The position numbers and the translations under genes were made by a program. The notes beneath the pieces were generated by a model that saw only the letters and a list, made by a program, of their open reading frames with translations, made no database searches and was not told the origin of the DNA. Positions 8,023 to 16,532 of a DNA stretch of 64,000 bases are shown here, piece after piece. The stretch's first letter is position 1, and the number at the start of each line of letters is the position of its first letter. The stretch comes from Flagellimonas meishanensis. GTDB lineage: Bacteria > Bacteroidota > Bacteroidia > Flavobacteriales > Flavobacteriaceae. Where the stretch lies: the NCBI RefSeq assembly GCF_019880545.1, contig NZ_JAINVW010000003.1, positions 434,001 to 498,000 of the forward strand, written 5' to 3'.

Positions 8023-10422
8023 TTAATAATTCAACTTTAATTGTAAAAGAAAATTTCTTCCTAAATCATCGGCAAAAAAGCGCTGACGGTTTAGGTACTC
8101 TCTATAGTTTGTATTTAACAGGTTGTTGACCGCCAACGCGGTGGTCAGTCTTGTCCCTTTAGACAATGGAAAAACCATCTGCGACCTCAGCGTGAGCAGT
8201 TGATATGCTTCTGGGGGTGTGTTTATTTCCAAAACAACCTCTTGCTGTTGCTCTGCAGAGAACACCAAAATATTGTCCGGCACCTCATTTTGTCGAAACA
8301 CATATTGGCTCTCCAGAGAAGCTTCAAAGTCGTTCCATTCGGGTTTTGAATAAATCAATCTATTGACCAAATTCACAGCGGGAACATTGATCAGTGCCCC
8401 GTCAGTGTCAAAATCCTTGCCTTTTACCATGGAGAATTGATGCTCAGTCTTCCAGTGGGAGATCCAATTGGAAAACCCATACACATCAAATCCTAACAGG
8501 CGGGCGTCGGTTTGACGATATTCCCAGACAGGAAACGCCCCTCGCAATGTGAATTCTACGCCGGAAGGTTCCAATAGAATAAAATTCTGAATCCAATTGG
8601 CATAGGGCTCCAAAGTAAATCCCCAACTTTTGAATTCTTTTTTATAGGACAACATAAACTTGTGGGACGTTTCACTATCAATTTGCAAGTCGCCCAGCTC
8701 TATCCGGGCCGCTGAATGGTGCAGTCCATCGCTGAAAAGTTCGGAGGGATTGGGTGCCCGTTGCGCCAAGGTATAGTTGAATTTGATTTCTGTGCCCATA
8801 TCGGGTGTGTAGTTGGCCCCAATGGTTCCGGAAATGTTGTGGTAGTCAAAAACAGGGTTCACAAGTAATTGCGTGCCAAGATCCTGCACGACCAAATCCT
8901 GAAAAATGGTATCATATCCACGTTCTTCCCATCGTGAGGTCTGGTAAAACTTCTGTGCATCGACTCGCGTGAAATCATAACGAACCCCCGCATCCAGAAA
9001 GAGTGAATTAGTTAGCCTGTACTCACTGATCAAAAAACTTCCAAAATCCCATTTTTCGTAATCCGGGATAAGTCGCCTTACACCTGTGGCGGGATTGGCA
9101 AAATTATCCTGATATCTTCCCAATAGACCAACATGTAACTGCCATCTTTCCCTTGCATCCCATTTAAAGTCAGTGTTCACGGTATGCGTGGTCAATTCCA
9201 AGTCGATGGAGGCTCTATCATCAAGTTCACCTCTTCGCACGTCAAATTCAAACCTGCGGTTGTTTTGAAAATCATATTGTAGGTTCCATTTTCCAAGACC
9301 CTCAAAGCGTTTATAAAACTTAAGTTTCCCCAAATGATGGGTAACTTCCTGCCGTGGGTTTTGAAGATCATAGGTGAAGGGACGAACAATTTCTGGAACA
9401 CCGCTGTTGATGGCCCGGATCAAATCATCAATATTGCCGATATGGGAGGCGCGCAAAACAGCTATTTCGGAGTTGAAATAGGAATATCGGGCATCCCATC
9501 CCCAAGTAAACTGATGCTTGCCTATCTGAAGCGAGGCAGCTACCTCCCGAACCCCGGTATTGGACAATACATAATCGGGTGCTTCCTGATCCCCCAATCG
9601 TTTATAGTTTCCCTGTGCTTTTGCAAACCATCCATTCCCAAAGGCTCTCGTCAATGACGATGTGATGTTTCCACCCCTTCCGTTGGACATGCCGTTAATG
9701 ATGGTTTTTCCATACAGGGTATCTTTTAAGGGCACTCTGGCCATATCCATTACAATGGTGCCTCCTATGGCATCGCCTCCGTACTGTAAGGCTGATGCCC
9801 CTTTGATTACTGAAATGGAACCAGCCGCGTTGATATCGATATTGGGAGCATGCTCATCGCCCCATTCCATATCCTGCATGCGCACACCATCGTTAAGAAT
9901 CAAAACACGGCTTCCCGATAACCCATGTATCGTGGGTTTAACAATGTTGGCTCCTGTGTTCAAACTTGATACCCCGCCTAATTCCCTCAAGGCATCACCC
10001 AAATTTCCGGCACTGTAGGTCTCGATGGTACTGAGCTTGAGCGTTTCCTCTTGGGACGAATTGGTTTTGTCCTTGAAGGCATCCGCAACGACCTTGACTT
10101 CATCCAACTCTTCCAGATGGTGTTCCAGCTTGATGTCCAGCCAGGTAATGCCATCCATCTCCACTTCCATAACGGTGGTATTACAAGAAGGATGGGACAC
10201 TTCCAACCGGTAAGATGTCTCACAAAGGTTCTCGATTTTGAACTTTCCATCGATATCCGTTTTTACCGCTAACTGTGATTCCAAAACCATTATGGTGGCG
10301 TTGTCCAAAGGAGTCCTACTGTGGTAGTCCACCACTTGCCCGGCAAGGACATGGTCGCATTCCTGGGAATATCCGATATGGGAAAATATCGTCATGAATA
10401 TGACGAAAAGCGCTGGCTTCAT
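8023..10422 (-). CDS. TonB-dependent outer membrane receptor, ZnuD-like
   Basis: A 799-residue outer membrane transporter. Signal peptide 1-19 (to YSQ), carboxypeptidase-regulatory-like domain about 25-105, plug about 115-225 with the segment HGLSGSRVLILNDGVR, then a 22-strand barrel ending in an aromatic C-terminal residue (LKLNY). The barrel motif RAPNPSELFSDGLHHSAA resembles the equivalent part of ZnuD zinc receptors. The ATG at 10422 gives a clean signal peptide; the TTG at 10434 does not improve it. It lies between a small Cys/His protein and a lipoprotein, consistent with a metal-uptake operon. Zinc as substrate is inferred. Confidence 0.88.
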   Translation of the reverse strand: MKPALFVIFMTIFSHIGYSQECDHVLAGQVVDYHSRTPLDNATIMVLESQLAVKTDIDGKFKIENLCETSYRLEVSHPSCNTTVMEVEMDGITWLDIKLEHHLEELDEVKVVADAFKDKTNSSQEETLKLSTIETYSAGNLGDALRELGGVSSLNTGANIVKPTIHGLSGSRVLILNDGVRMQDMEWGDEHAPNIDINAAGSISVIKGASALQYGGDAIGGTIVMDMARVPLKDTLYGKTIINGMSNGRGGNITSSLTRAFGNGWFAKAQGNYKRLGDQEAPDYVLSNTGVREVAASLQIGKHQFTWGWDARYSYFNSEIAVLRASHIGNIDDLIRAINSGVPEIVRPFTYDLQNPRQEVTHHLGKLKFYKRFEGLGKWNLQYDFQNNRRFEFDVRRGELDDRASIDLELTTHTVNTDFKWDARERWQLHVGLLGRYQDNFANPATGVRRLIPDYEKWDFGSFLISEYRLTNSLFLDAGVRYDFTRVDAQKFYQTSRWEERGYDTIFQDLVVQDLGTQLLVNPVFDYHNISGTIGANYTPDMGTEIKFNYTLAQRAPNPSELFSDGLHHSAARIELGDLQIDSETSHKFMLSYKKEFKSWGFTLEPYANWIQNFILLEPSGVEFTLRGAFPVWEYRQTDARLLGFDVYGFSNWISHWKTEHQFSMVKGKDFDTDGALINVPAVNLVNRLIYSKPEWNDFEASLESQYVFRQNEVPDNILVFSAEQQQEVVLEINTPPEAYQLLTLRSQMVFPLSKGTRLTTALAVNNLLNTNYREYLNRQRFFADDLGRNFLLQLKLNY

Positions 10423-10494
10423 TATAGAGTTCAATAAATTGATATTGTGGTGAGTTTCGCTTTCCGAAAGAAAAGTCGAAAGGTCCGCTTGGGT

Positions 10495-10797
10495 TTATAC
10501 CAAACTAAAGGGGGGAGGGCGGGAAATGTATGACAGTCCGTATTGCTGGCTTTCCCAAACGGTTTGTTCTTGGGCAACCTCAACGGTTACCGTAGTGATG
10601 GGAACAATGGGAAGGGTGACCATGGCAACGAAAGGTACCTCAACTGTCTGGTTTTCAACTAGCACGTGGCAAATCTGGCAGTTTTCAACCGTATCGCCAT
10701 TATCATCTTGATGGGAATACACGTGAAGCGCGGTTACCTTGAACATCATCAAGGTGACAAAAAGAAGAACGCCAAACACTCTTGCCATGGGCTTCAT
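10495..10797 (-). CDS. Small exported or anchored protein with HxxxxH and CxxCH residues
   Basis: A 100-residue protein with one hydrophobic signal/anchor at residues 7-24, then a short domain holding HVYSHQ and CQICH, giving several Cys/His metal-ligand candidates, and a Pro-rich tail. CQICH looks like a CxxCH haem site, but in a protein this short metal binding is just as likely. It resembles the small proteins that sit before metal-uptake TonB receptors. ATG 10797 is preferred over TTG 10806. It is the first gene of the receptor operon, 72 bases upstream of the receptor; function is inferred from context. Confidence 0.65.
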   Translation of the reverse strand: MKPMARVFGVLLFVTLMMFKVTALHVYSHQDDNGDTVENCQICHVLVENQTVEVPFVAMVTLPIVPITTVTVEVAQEQTVWESQQYGLSYISRPPPFSLV

Positions 10798-10851
10798 AGA
10801 CAACAAAACTAGCTAATTAAAGGTACAGCAATGTGTTAACAAAACTATAAA

Positions 10852-11367
10852 TTATGGGAAGAGAAACCCCAGTCCCATACGTTTCAACATCTTTTTTTCG
10901 AAGTTCCAGAAAAACTGAAATTGGCCGAACACCCATCCTATAAAAACCAGTAGAACCTGATAAATGGGAAAGATCAATAGAATCCGGACGGTCCAAAAAA
11001 CAAAACCGTTAACTGATTCCTTTCCCAATCCAATCCAATCTACCAAAGGCCCTGCAAGCTTCGCGGAAAGACTTCCGGTTATGGCAAAGACAATGAAAAT
11101 GGCAATCATCTCCCATCGGTGGTCAACCTTCCACTTGTTTTCCAATTTGTTAAAGCACCAAATAAAAAAACGCAACAAGATAAAATACAGAACAAGGGAA
11201 ACTCCAATGGTGAAAACCCATTCAAACCAAGTATTGTTCAACCCAAAAAGATGTAACAGCCTCCTAGCGATTAAATATGCGGTATACATCGTGGCGATAA
11301 ATCCAAGAAAGGGAAAAAGCAACTGCCAATTTTTTGCTATGTCCCAACGTGCTCTGATTTTGTCCAT
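10852..11367 (-). CDS. DUF6787-like integral membrane protein
   Basis: A 171-residue protein with four hydrophobic segments at about residues 15-38, 46-70, 84-104 and 122-147. Databases sometimes label such flavobacterial proteins diacylglyceryl transferase; the catalytic features of Lgt are not visible here, and I recall the family as DUF6787. No function can be assigned. It is convergent with nothing and lies 30 bases upstream (in transcription order) of no obvious partner; the neighbouring DUF6146 gene is on the same strand. Confidence 0.65.
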   Translation of the reverse strand: MDKIRARWDIAKNWQLLFPFLGFIATMYTAYLIARRLLHLFGLNNTWFEWVFTIGVSLVLYFILLRFFIWCFNKLENKWKVDHRWEMIAIFIVFAITGSLSAKLAGPLVDWIGLGKESVNGFVFWTVRILLIFPIYQVLLVFIGWVFGQFQFFWNFEKKMLKRMGLGFLFP

Positions 11368-11397
11368 CCCTGAGGTTTAGATGGCAAAAATAGGATT

Positions 11398-11856
11398 TTA
11401 AATTCTAGGGATGTAGGGACCCAAGCGTTGGTTATATTTTCTTTGGAAGTAGATGAAGTAATTGTAGAGTTTGTAGTTCACTTCGTAGCCATAGTCAATG
11501 CCCTGCTCGTAATTGATCTGCATCTCATACAGATTGGGATTGAATTGATTGGGTTGCAACACCCTCCGGTTCCATTCCATCACATAGAGCATGTTCCTGT
11601 TTTCCATAAACTGTTGTGAATAGTAACCCTCTGGACGGGCAATACTGAGCAACCAAGCATTGAAACCAGGTTCTATGATGATTATTTCGTATTCGGATTC
11701 CTCGTCCTTAATTTCGACGGGTTCTTCGTCACTGGAAACAAACACTTCTTTTTCTTCTTCGGAAATATCGATAGCTTCTTTTTGAGTGCCACAAGAAGAA
11801 ATTAAAACACACGACAAGATTAAAATACCAAATTGGAGAAGGAAATTCTTTTTCAT
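11398..11856 (-). CDS. DUF6146-like lipoprotein
   Basis: A 152-residue lipoprotein: signal ending in LISSC at about residue 22, a short acidic linker, then a compact domain with FNAWLLSIARPEGYYS and a Tyr/Asn-rich C-terminal half (NYKLYNYFIYFQRKYN). It matches my memory of the DUF6146 family of Flavobacteriia, with no known role. The ATG at 11856 is chosen because the upstream part of the ORF overlaps the terminator of the preceding gene. Confidence 0.7.
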   Translation of the reverse strand: MKKNFLLQFGILILSCVLISSCGTQKEAIDISEEEKEVFVSSDEEPVEIKDEESEYEIIIIEPGFNAWLLSIARPEGYYSQQFMENRNMLYVMEWNRRVLQPNQFNPNLYEMQINYEQGIDYGYEVNYKLYNYFIYFQRKYNQRLGPYIPRI

Positions 11857-11870
11857 ATCCTCAAAGTACA

Positions 11871-11897
11871 AAAAAGCCATTTGAAATCTCAAATGGC
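11871..11897 (-). terminator. Terminator of the DUF937 gene
   Basis: Read on the minus strand: GCCATTTGA, loop GATT, TCAAATGGC, then TTTTTTG. A 9-bp stem with a T-run, 26 bases past the DUF937 stop codon at 11923. Confidence 0.8.
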
Positions 11898-11922
11898 CTT
11901 GTTAAATAAAGTTAAGAAGTGA

Positions 11923-12564
11923 CTATTTGCCAAAAAGACCGCCAAGTAGGCCACCCAATCCACCTTTTTTGCGACCTCCACTGTTCAATACCATTCCGGC
12001 CAAATCATCAATGACGCTGCCGTCACCGTCGGCGTCCAGGAAGGACTCCACCAAGGATTGTTGTTTTGCTGCCGATCTACCGCCTCCCATAAGTCCGCCC
12101 AAAAGACCATTCAATCCTTCAGGACTGTTCACATTTTGTTGTCTGGTTTGCTTGCCCAGGTAGCCCAGTAGGATAGGAGCGGCAATCTGGAGTATTTGTG
12201 CTATGGCACCGGTGTCCAATCCTGATTTGCTGCTCAATGCATTTTCAACCTGTGGCTGTTTGGCGCCGAACACATGTCCCAATATACCTGCACCATCGTC
12301 CATTACATTTTTATCCACCCCACCGCCGAAAAGGCCTCCTAAATTTTCGAGGATACTACCGTCGTGTTTGGAGGATAGGGCGTTCATCAACCCTTGTGCT
12401 CCCCCGGGAGTTGAGGCATTTTTCTTCATGGCTCCCATCAATAGGGGCATGGCCATGCTCAAAACATCCGCAGTTTTGTTTTCGGGCTGTCCAGTTTGGC
12501 CTGCGACCCCGCTTATCAATTGTCTGCCCATAGGGCTGTTGAGTAAATCCAAAATTCCTGACAT
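11923..12564 (-). CDS. DUF937 domain-containing protein
   Basis: A 213-residue protein of the DUF937 family (YidB-like). It is rich in Gly, Leu and Met, with internal similarity between the segments LLNSPMGRQLISGVAGQTG and LQIAAPILLGYLGKQTRQ, and a loop DADGDGSVIDDL that looks like a calcium-binding (EF-hand or dockerin-like) site. The C-terminus is a Gly-rich run (GGLGGLLGGLFGK). No function is known. It is a single-gene unit with its own terminator. Confidence 0.8.
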   Translation of the reverse strand: MSGILDLLNSPMGRQLISGVAGQTGQPENKTADVLSMAMPLLMGAMKKNASTPGGAQGLMNALSSKHDGSILENLGGLFGGGVDKNVMDDGAGILGHVFGAKQPQVENALSSKSGLDTGAIAQILQIAAPILLGYLGKQTRQQNVNSPEGLNGLLGGLMGGGRSAAKQQSLVESFLDADGDGSVIDDLAGMVLNSGGRKKGGLGGLLGGLFGK

Positions 12565-12633
12565 GTTAATAGTGTTTAGTTAAGGCGTTCAATGTACAAA
12601 AAGATGCCTTGAAATTTCCTGCCGAAGCAAAAA

Positions 12634-13587
12634 TTAATCCAGTAGATTGATGATCTGGGATGCCAATTCCATACCGATGCGTTCCTGGGCCTCCTTGGTC
12701 GAGGCTCCAACATGGGGACTCAAGGATATTTTTGGATGCATCAATATTCTAATCTCGGGATTCGGTTCCGATTCGTAAACGTCCAATCCCGCAAAGGCTA
12801 TTTGGTCATTTTCAAGGGCATCCAATAGGGCCACTTCATCCACAATTCCACCCCTGGAAGCGTTGACGATGCCCGCACCGGTTTTCATTTGGTCCAATTC
12901 CTTTTTTCCGATCACATAACCATTTTGGGCAGGGACGTGCACGCTCACAAAGTCGGACTGCTTCAGCACGGTCCCTAAATCGTGGTTTTCCAAATTGAAT
13001 TGAATGGATTGCCCATCATAAAAGGTAAGCTCGAGAGTGATTTTATCGGTGTGATGGTCGGTGTACATAACGTTCATTCCCAATCCAAGGGCCATTTTGG
13101 CCGTGGCTTGGCCAATTCTTCCAAAACCGATGATGCCCAACGTTTTACCACGGAGTTCCGTACCATTGGCGTAGCTTTTTTTCAGTTGCTTGAACTTGCT
13201 GTCGCCCTCCAATGGCATGTTGCGATTGGAGTCGTGCAAAAAACGGACACCATTGAAAAGATGGGCAAATACCAACTCCGCTACACTTTCCGATGAAGAT
13301 GACGGTGTGTTTATCACATGGATTCCTTTGGATTTGGCGTATTCTACATCGATATTGTCCATGCCCACGCCGGCACGACCAATCAATTGGATATTGGAAC
13401 AAGCATCGATTAATGTTTTCGGGACTTTCGTGGCGCTTCGCACCAAGAGGACCTGTATATTGTTTTTATTGATGAAGTTTTCCAATTGCTCCTGGGCCAC
13501 TTTGGTGGTGATTACCTCAAAATTGGCTTTTTTGAGCATATCGATGCCGGCTTTTGCCAGGCCATCGTTTGCTAAGATCTTTATCAT
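12634..13587 (-). CDS. serA: D-3-phosphoglycerate dehydrogenase SerA
   Basis: A 317-residue D-2-hydroxyacid dehydrogenase of the short type lacking the ACT regulatory domain. The NAD site GFGRIGQ lies near residue 155, and the catalytic Arg (ASRGG), Glu (ESEPNP) and His (SPHVGAS) are all present. With serC four bases upstream in the same operon, the likely reaction is oxidation of 3-phosphoglycerate to 3-phosphohydroxypyruvate, the first step of serine synthesis. Lack of an ACT domain suggests no direct serine feedback on this enzyme. Confidence 0.92.
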   Translation of the reverse strand: MIKILANDGLAKAGIDMLKKANFEVITTKVAQEQLENFINKNNIQVLLVRSATKVPKTLIDACSNIQLIGRAGVGMDNIDVEYAKSKGIHVINTPSSSSESVAELVFAHLFNGVRFLHDSNRNMPLEGDSKFKQLKKSYANGTELRGKTLGIIGFGRIGQATAKMALGLGMNVMYTDHHTDKITLELTFYDGQSIQFNLENHDLGTVLKQSDFVSVHVPAQNGYVIGKKELDQMKTGAGIVNASRGGIVDEVALLDALENDQIAFAGLDVYESEPNPEIRILMHPKISLSPHVGASTKEAQERIGMELASQIINLLD

Positions 13588-13591
13588 TTGA

Positions 13592-14656
13592 CTATCCCTT
13601 CTTTTCCATTTCGCTCATAATGTCCACGAGCACTCCAACACTTTCAAGGGACAGGGCATTGTACATGGAAGCCCTGTATCCGCCCACGGAGCGGTGCCCG
13701 TTTATCCCACTTATGCCTGCTTCCTTGCATTTTTCATCAAAAATATCCTTTAGGGTATCGTCCGTGATGTTAAAGGTGGCATTCATGTTGGAGCGGTCCT
13801 CCTTGGCGGCAAAACCTGAAAAAACTGGGTTTAGATCAATTTCAGAATATAAGAGGTTGGCCTTTTTTTCGTTGATTTCCTCAATAGCCGCAATGCCTCC
13901 CAAACCTTTTAACCATTGCATGGTGAGCATGGATACATAAACCGGGAACACCGGAGGAGTATTGAACATACTGTCCTTGGAAATGTGGACCGCATAGTCG
14001 AGCATCGATGGAATTTTCCGGGAAACCCGGCCCAAAATTTCTTCTTTGACCACTACCAAAGTGGTCCCTGCCGGACCCATATTTTTTTGGGCGCCTGCAT
14101 AGATCATATCAAACTTGGAAAAATCGAGCTGTCTCGAGAAAATATCGGAGCTCATATCGCATACCAACGACACATCGGTCTTTGGAAATTTTTTGATCTG
14201 TGTTCCAAAAATGGTATTGTTTGAGGTAAGGTGCAAATAGTCAAGATCTGAAGGAATGGTATATCCTTTTGGTATATGGTTGAAATTTTGCTCCTGCGAG
14301 GAGGCAACCTCCACAACTTCTCCGAACAAACGGGCCTCTTTTATGGCTTTTTGGCTCCATGTCCCTGTATTCACATAGCCGGCTTTCTTCTCCAAAAGAT
14401 TGTAAGCGGTCATCAAAAACTGCATACTGGCACCTCCTTGAAGAAATATGGCCTGATATCCTTTTCCTTCCAATCCCAATAACTCCAGTGCCAATGAGCG
14501 GGCCTTTTCCATTATGGCCACGAACTCCTTGCTCCGGTGAGATATTTCAATAAGGGACAGCCCTATGCCGTCCAGTTCCAGTACGGCCTCGGATGCCTTT
14601 CGCATCACTTCTTGGGGCAAGATGCAGGGTCCTGCGCTAAAATTGTGTTTTTTCAT
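13592..14656 (-). CDS. serC: Phosphoserine aminotransferase SerC
   Basis: A 354-residue class V PLP aminotransferase that converts 3-phosphohydroxypyruvate and glutamate to phosphoserine; it may also serve vitamin B6 synthesis. The PLP lysine is Lys191 in AGAQKNMGPAG, and the N-terminal FSAGP motif typical of SerC is at 6-10. It precedes serA by four bases and follows the acyl-CoA reductase gene, an arrangement I recall as conserved in Flavobacteriia. Confidence 0.97.
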   Translation of the reverse strand: MKKHNFSAGPCILPQEVMRKASEAVLELDGIGLSLIEISHRSKEFVAIMEKARSLALELLGLEGKGYQAIFLQGGASMQFLMTAYNLLEKKAGYVNTGTWSQKAIKEARLFGEVVEVASSQEQNFNHIPKGYTIPSDLDYLHLTSNNTIFGTQIKKFPKTDVSLVCDMSSDIFSRQLDFSKFDMIYAGAQKNMGPAGTTLVVVKEEILGRVSRKIPSMLDYAVHISKDSMFNTPPVFPVYVSMLTMQWLKGLGGIAAIEEINEKKANLLYSEIDLNPVFSGFAAKEDRSNMNATFNITDDTLKDIFDEKCKEAGISGINGHRSVGGYRASMYNALSLESVGVLVDIMSEMEKKG

Positions 14657-14727
14657 GTTCTCAGTTTGGAAGCGTAAAGGTCTTAAAAAATCTTGGATCT
14701 GTAAACGGCGGGCATCGATACGGGAAT

Positions 14728-15774
14728 TTAAATACGCAATAAAAAATCCATGGTGTCCACACCGTCCGCATAATCATTCAATCTTGGTTTTTGGGTTTCC
14801 CCGAAAGGAACATCATTTGCATATTTTCCATTGGATACAACACATTGAATGAATTCCATTTGCCCCTCCAGCTTTTGTCTCAGGGCATCTTCAGAATCAT
14901 AATGGGAGTAGAACAAGGTTGCAATGGGAGAGGAAAAGCTCTCATCTTCCTTAAGAATTAGAAAGCCATTGTACAAAATTTTAAAATCACTCATTAAGTA
15001 CACCGCTTTGTTATAATCGTAGTTGTTCGCATACTTATGATGGTTTATCGTGTCCTTGTAGGAAAAAAAAGCATTAAAAAACGGCTCAAAGGCATACCCT
15101 TTGGGAACAAAGATTTTTGATACGTTTCTACAGCCCAGCCCAAAATATCTAAAAACGTCCTCGCCCAAGGCCAAAAGTTGTTCCTGGGTTTCATGTCCTG
15201 TCAATATGGCAACGGAATTTCTATTTTTTCGGATGATATTGGGCCGTTTCCCAAAATAATACTCAAAATACCGGCTTGTGTTGTTGCTCCCTGTCGCGAT
15301 TATGGCGTCAAAATCTTCCAGCCTACCTTCGGTAAACGAAATCCTATCCTTCAATGTCGGTTCCAGCTGCATTATATGCTCCGCAATGAAGGGCATCAGA
15401 GTTTTATCGTTGGAGGAAAGTTTTGCCAATACGCTGTTTCCTGAAAGTAGGACACACAAAAAATCATGAAACCCAACCAACGGAATATTTCCAGCCATTA
15501 TTATTCCAATCGTTTTCGGCTTTGAATCTTTTGGTAGGACATATTTTGATAGCCATTGCGTCAAGTTATCCTCAGTCAATAAAAGGGCCCATTGCCGAAT
15601 GGCGTGCATAATGTTTTCTTCCGTGAACCAACCATTTTGCTGACCGGCAAGCTGCACTGCATCCTGAAAATTGTCAAATCGATTTGACACTTCACTGTTG
15701 CGGTTTTCACAAAAATCCTCCATAAAACTTCCGAGTTTAACAAAAGCTTCTAAAATGGGTTGTTGTGGCATCAT
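14728..15774 (-). CDS. Acyl-CoA reductase, LuxC family
   Basis: A 348-residue protein of the LuxC-like acyl-CoA reductase family, related to aldehyde dehydrogenases and expected to reduce an acyl-CoA or acyl thioester to an aldehyde with NADPH. Visible are AGNIPLVGFHDFL, ATGSNNTSRYFEYYFG and a GLGCRNVSKI segment holding the likely catalytic Cys. No luciferase genes are near; the stable neighbours in flavobacteria are serC/serA and a ferredoxin, so the true substrate is unknown. Two adjacent ATGs (15774, 15771) could start it. It shares a face-to-face promoter region with the ferredoxin. Confidence 0.85.
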   Translation of the reverse strand: MMPQQPILEAFVKLGSFMEDFCENRNSEVSNRFDNFQDAVQLAGQQNGWFTEENIMHAIRQWALLLTEDNLTQWLSKYVLPKDSKPKTIGIIMAGNIPLVGFHDFLCVLLSGNSVLAKLSSNDKTLMPFIAEHIMQLEPTLKDRISFTEGRLEDFDAIIATGSNNTSRYFEYYFGKRPNIIRKNRNSVAILTGHETQEQLLALGEDVFRYFGLGCRNVSKIFVPKGYAFEPFFNAFFSYKDTINHHKYANNYDYNKAVYLMSDFKILYNGFLILKEDESFSSPIATLFYSHYDSEDALRQKLEGQMEFIQCVVSNGKYANDVPFGETQKPRLNDYADGVDTMDFLLRI

Positions 15775-15778
15775 TATA

Positions 15779-15810
15779 TTTGTAAACTAATCGAGTGGGC
15801 GTTATTTTTG
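15779..15810 (+). promoter_or_regulatory. Promoter of the ferredoxin gene (-33/-7)
   Basis: TTTG at 15779-15782, a 20-base spacer and TATTTTTG at 15803-15810 match the Bacteroidota TTTG/TAnnTTTG promoter in sequence and spacing. The ATG is 48 bases further on. Confidence 0.65.
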
Positions 15811-15811
15811 C

Positions 15812-15819
15812 CAAAAGTA
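15812..15819 (-). promoter_or_regulatory. -7 box of the acyl-CoA reductase gene
   Basis: CAAAAGTA on the plus strand is TACTTTTG on the minus strand, an exact TAnnTTTG. It lies 37 bases before the ATG at 15774 and one base from the ferredoxin -7 box on the other strand. Confidence 0.5.
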
Positions 15820-15858
15820 AGCATGCTTACAGATTTCAGCTAAAGGAAAAAGAAAATT

Positions 15859-16212
15859 ATGGCTATTATCATAACAGATGAGTGTATAAACTGCGGTGCC
15901 TGTGAGCCAGAATGCCCAAACACGGCAATTTATGAAGGTGCGGATGAATGGAGATACAGCGATGGAACCTCTTTAAAAGGAGATGTGGTATTACCGAACG
16001 GCAAGGCTGTTAACGCGGAGGAGGTGCAGGAACCTATCAGTGATGAAATCTATTACATTGCCCCAGATAAGTGTACAGAATGCATGGGATTTCATGAGGA
16101 ACCCCAATGCGCGGCCGTTTGTCCAGTGGATTGCTGTGTTCCCGATGAAGACCATGTGGAAAGCGAGGACGAGCTTTTGGGCAAACAACGCTTTATGCAC
16201 CCGGATGGGTAG
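15859..16212 (+). CDS. 2[4Fe-4S] ferredoxin
   Basis: A 117-residue dicluster ferredoxin. The first cluster motif [12 protein letters not shown] starts at residue 11; the second, CTECMGF followed by [10 protein letters not shown], lies near residues 75-95. An insertion of about 40 residues separates them, as in the Alv/FdxA-type long ferredoxins. It carries single electrons in the cytoplasm; partner enzymes are not evident. It is divergent from the acyl-CoA reductase, a pairing conserved in related genomes as far as I recall, which hints at a shared redox role. Confidence 0.92.
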   Translation: MAIIITDECINCGACEPECPNTAIYEGADEWRYSDGTSLKGDVVLPNGKAVNAEEVQEPISDEIYYIAPDKCTECMGFHEEPQCAAVCPVDCCVPDEDHVESEDELLGKQRFMHPDG

Positions 16213-16234
16213 GCATAAAAAATTCATGTAATTT

Positions 16235-16263
16235 AGCCCGGGCCATACGAGTTCGGGTTTTTT
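16235..16263 (+). terminator. Terminator of the ferredoxin gene
   Basis: AGCCCGGGC pairs with GTTCGGGTT (9 pairs including G-T wobbles) around a 7-base loop, followed by a T-run to 16263. The ATG of the next tiny ORF is the very next base, so that ORF would be translated from read-through or its own transcript. Confidence 0.7.
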
Positions 16264-16392
16264 ATGCAAGAAAATCAAAATGAATACAACGGATTTTGGA
16301 AGCAATTGGGCTGCATACTTTCCATAGTGGCCATCTTTGGCATCATTGCCGTGTTTGTAATAGGTTTCTATCTGTTGCTAAATGGTTTTTAG
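16264..16392 (+). CDS. Tiny single-span membrane protein (42 aa)
   Basis: ATG at 16264 to TAG at 16392 encodes 42 residues: a polar start (MQENQNEYNGF) and one continuous hydrophobic segment at about residues 16-40 (LSIVAIFGIIAVFVIGFYLLL). The codon use matches the neighbours and the composition is that of a real membrane peptide, but no homologue comes to mind. It starts immediately after the ferredoxin terminator. An imperfect -7 box (TAATTTAG, 16229-16236) overlaps that terminator. Confidence 0.5.
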   Translation: MQENQNEYNGFWKQLGCILSIVAIFGIIAVFVIGFYLLLNGF

Positions 16393-16429
16393 TCCGGAAT
16401 TAAAATCCTCCCTTTATAAAAGTTCAACT

Positions 16430-16437
16430 TATATTTG
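16430..16437 (+). promoter_or_regulatory. -7 promoter box before ychF
   Basis: TATATTTG matches TAnnTTTG exactly. It lies 95 bases before the ychF ATG, giving a leader that contains the hairpin at 16468-16495. Confidence 0.5.
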
Positions 16438-16467
16438 CACGCTTGAATTTACTTTCAATTAACAATC

Positions 16468-16495
16468 GTCAGTCATCAGTGGCATGACAACTGAC
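16468..16495. repeat. Imperfect inverted repeat in the ychF leader
   Basis: GTCAG (16468-16472) pairs with CTGAC (16491-16495) and inner TCAT (16473-16476) with ATGA (16484-16487), leaving a CAA bulge. It may be an RNA hairpin or a remnant of a dispersed intergenic repeat. Confidence 0.4.
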
Positions 16496-16532
16496 ATATT
16501 ATTTTTCATTTAAAAAACAAGAAACCCAATCA

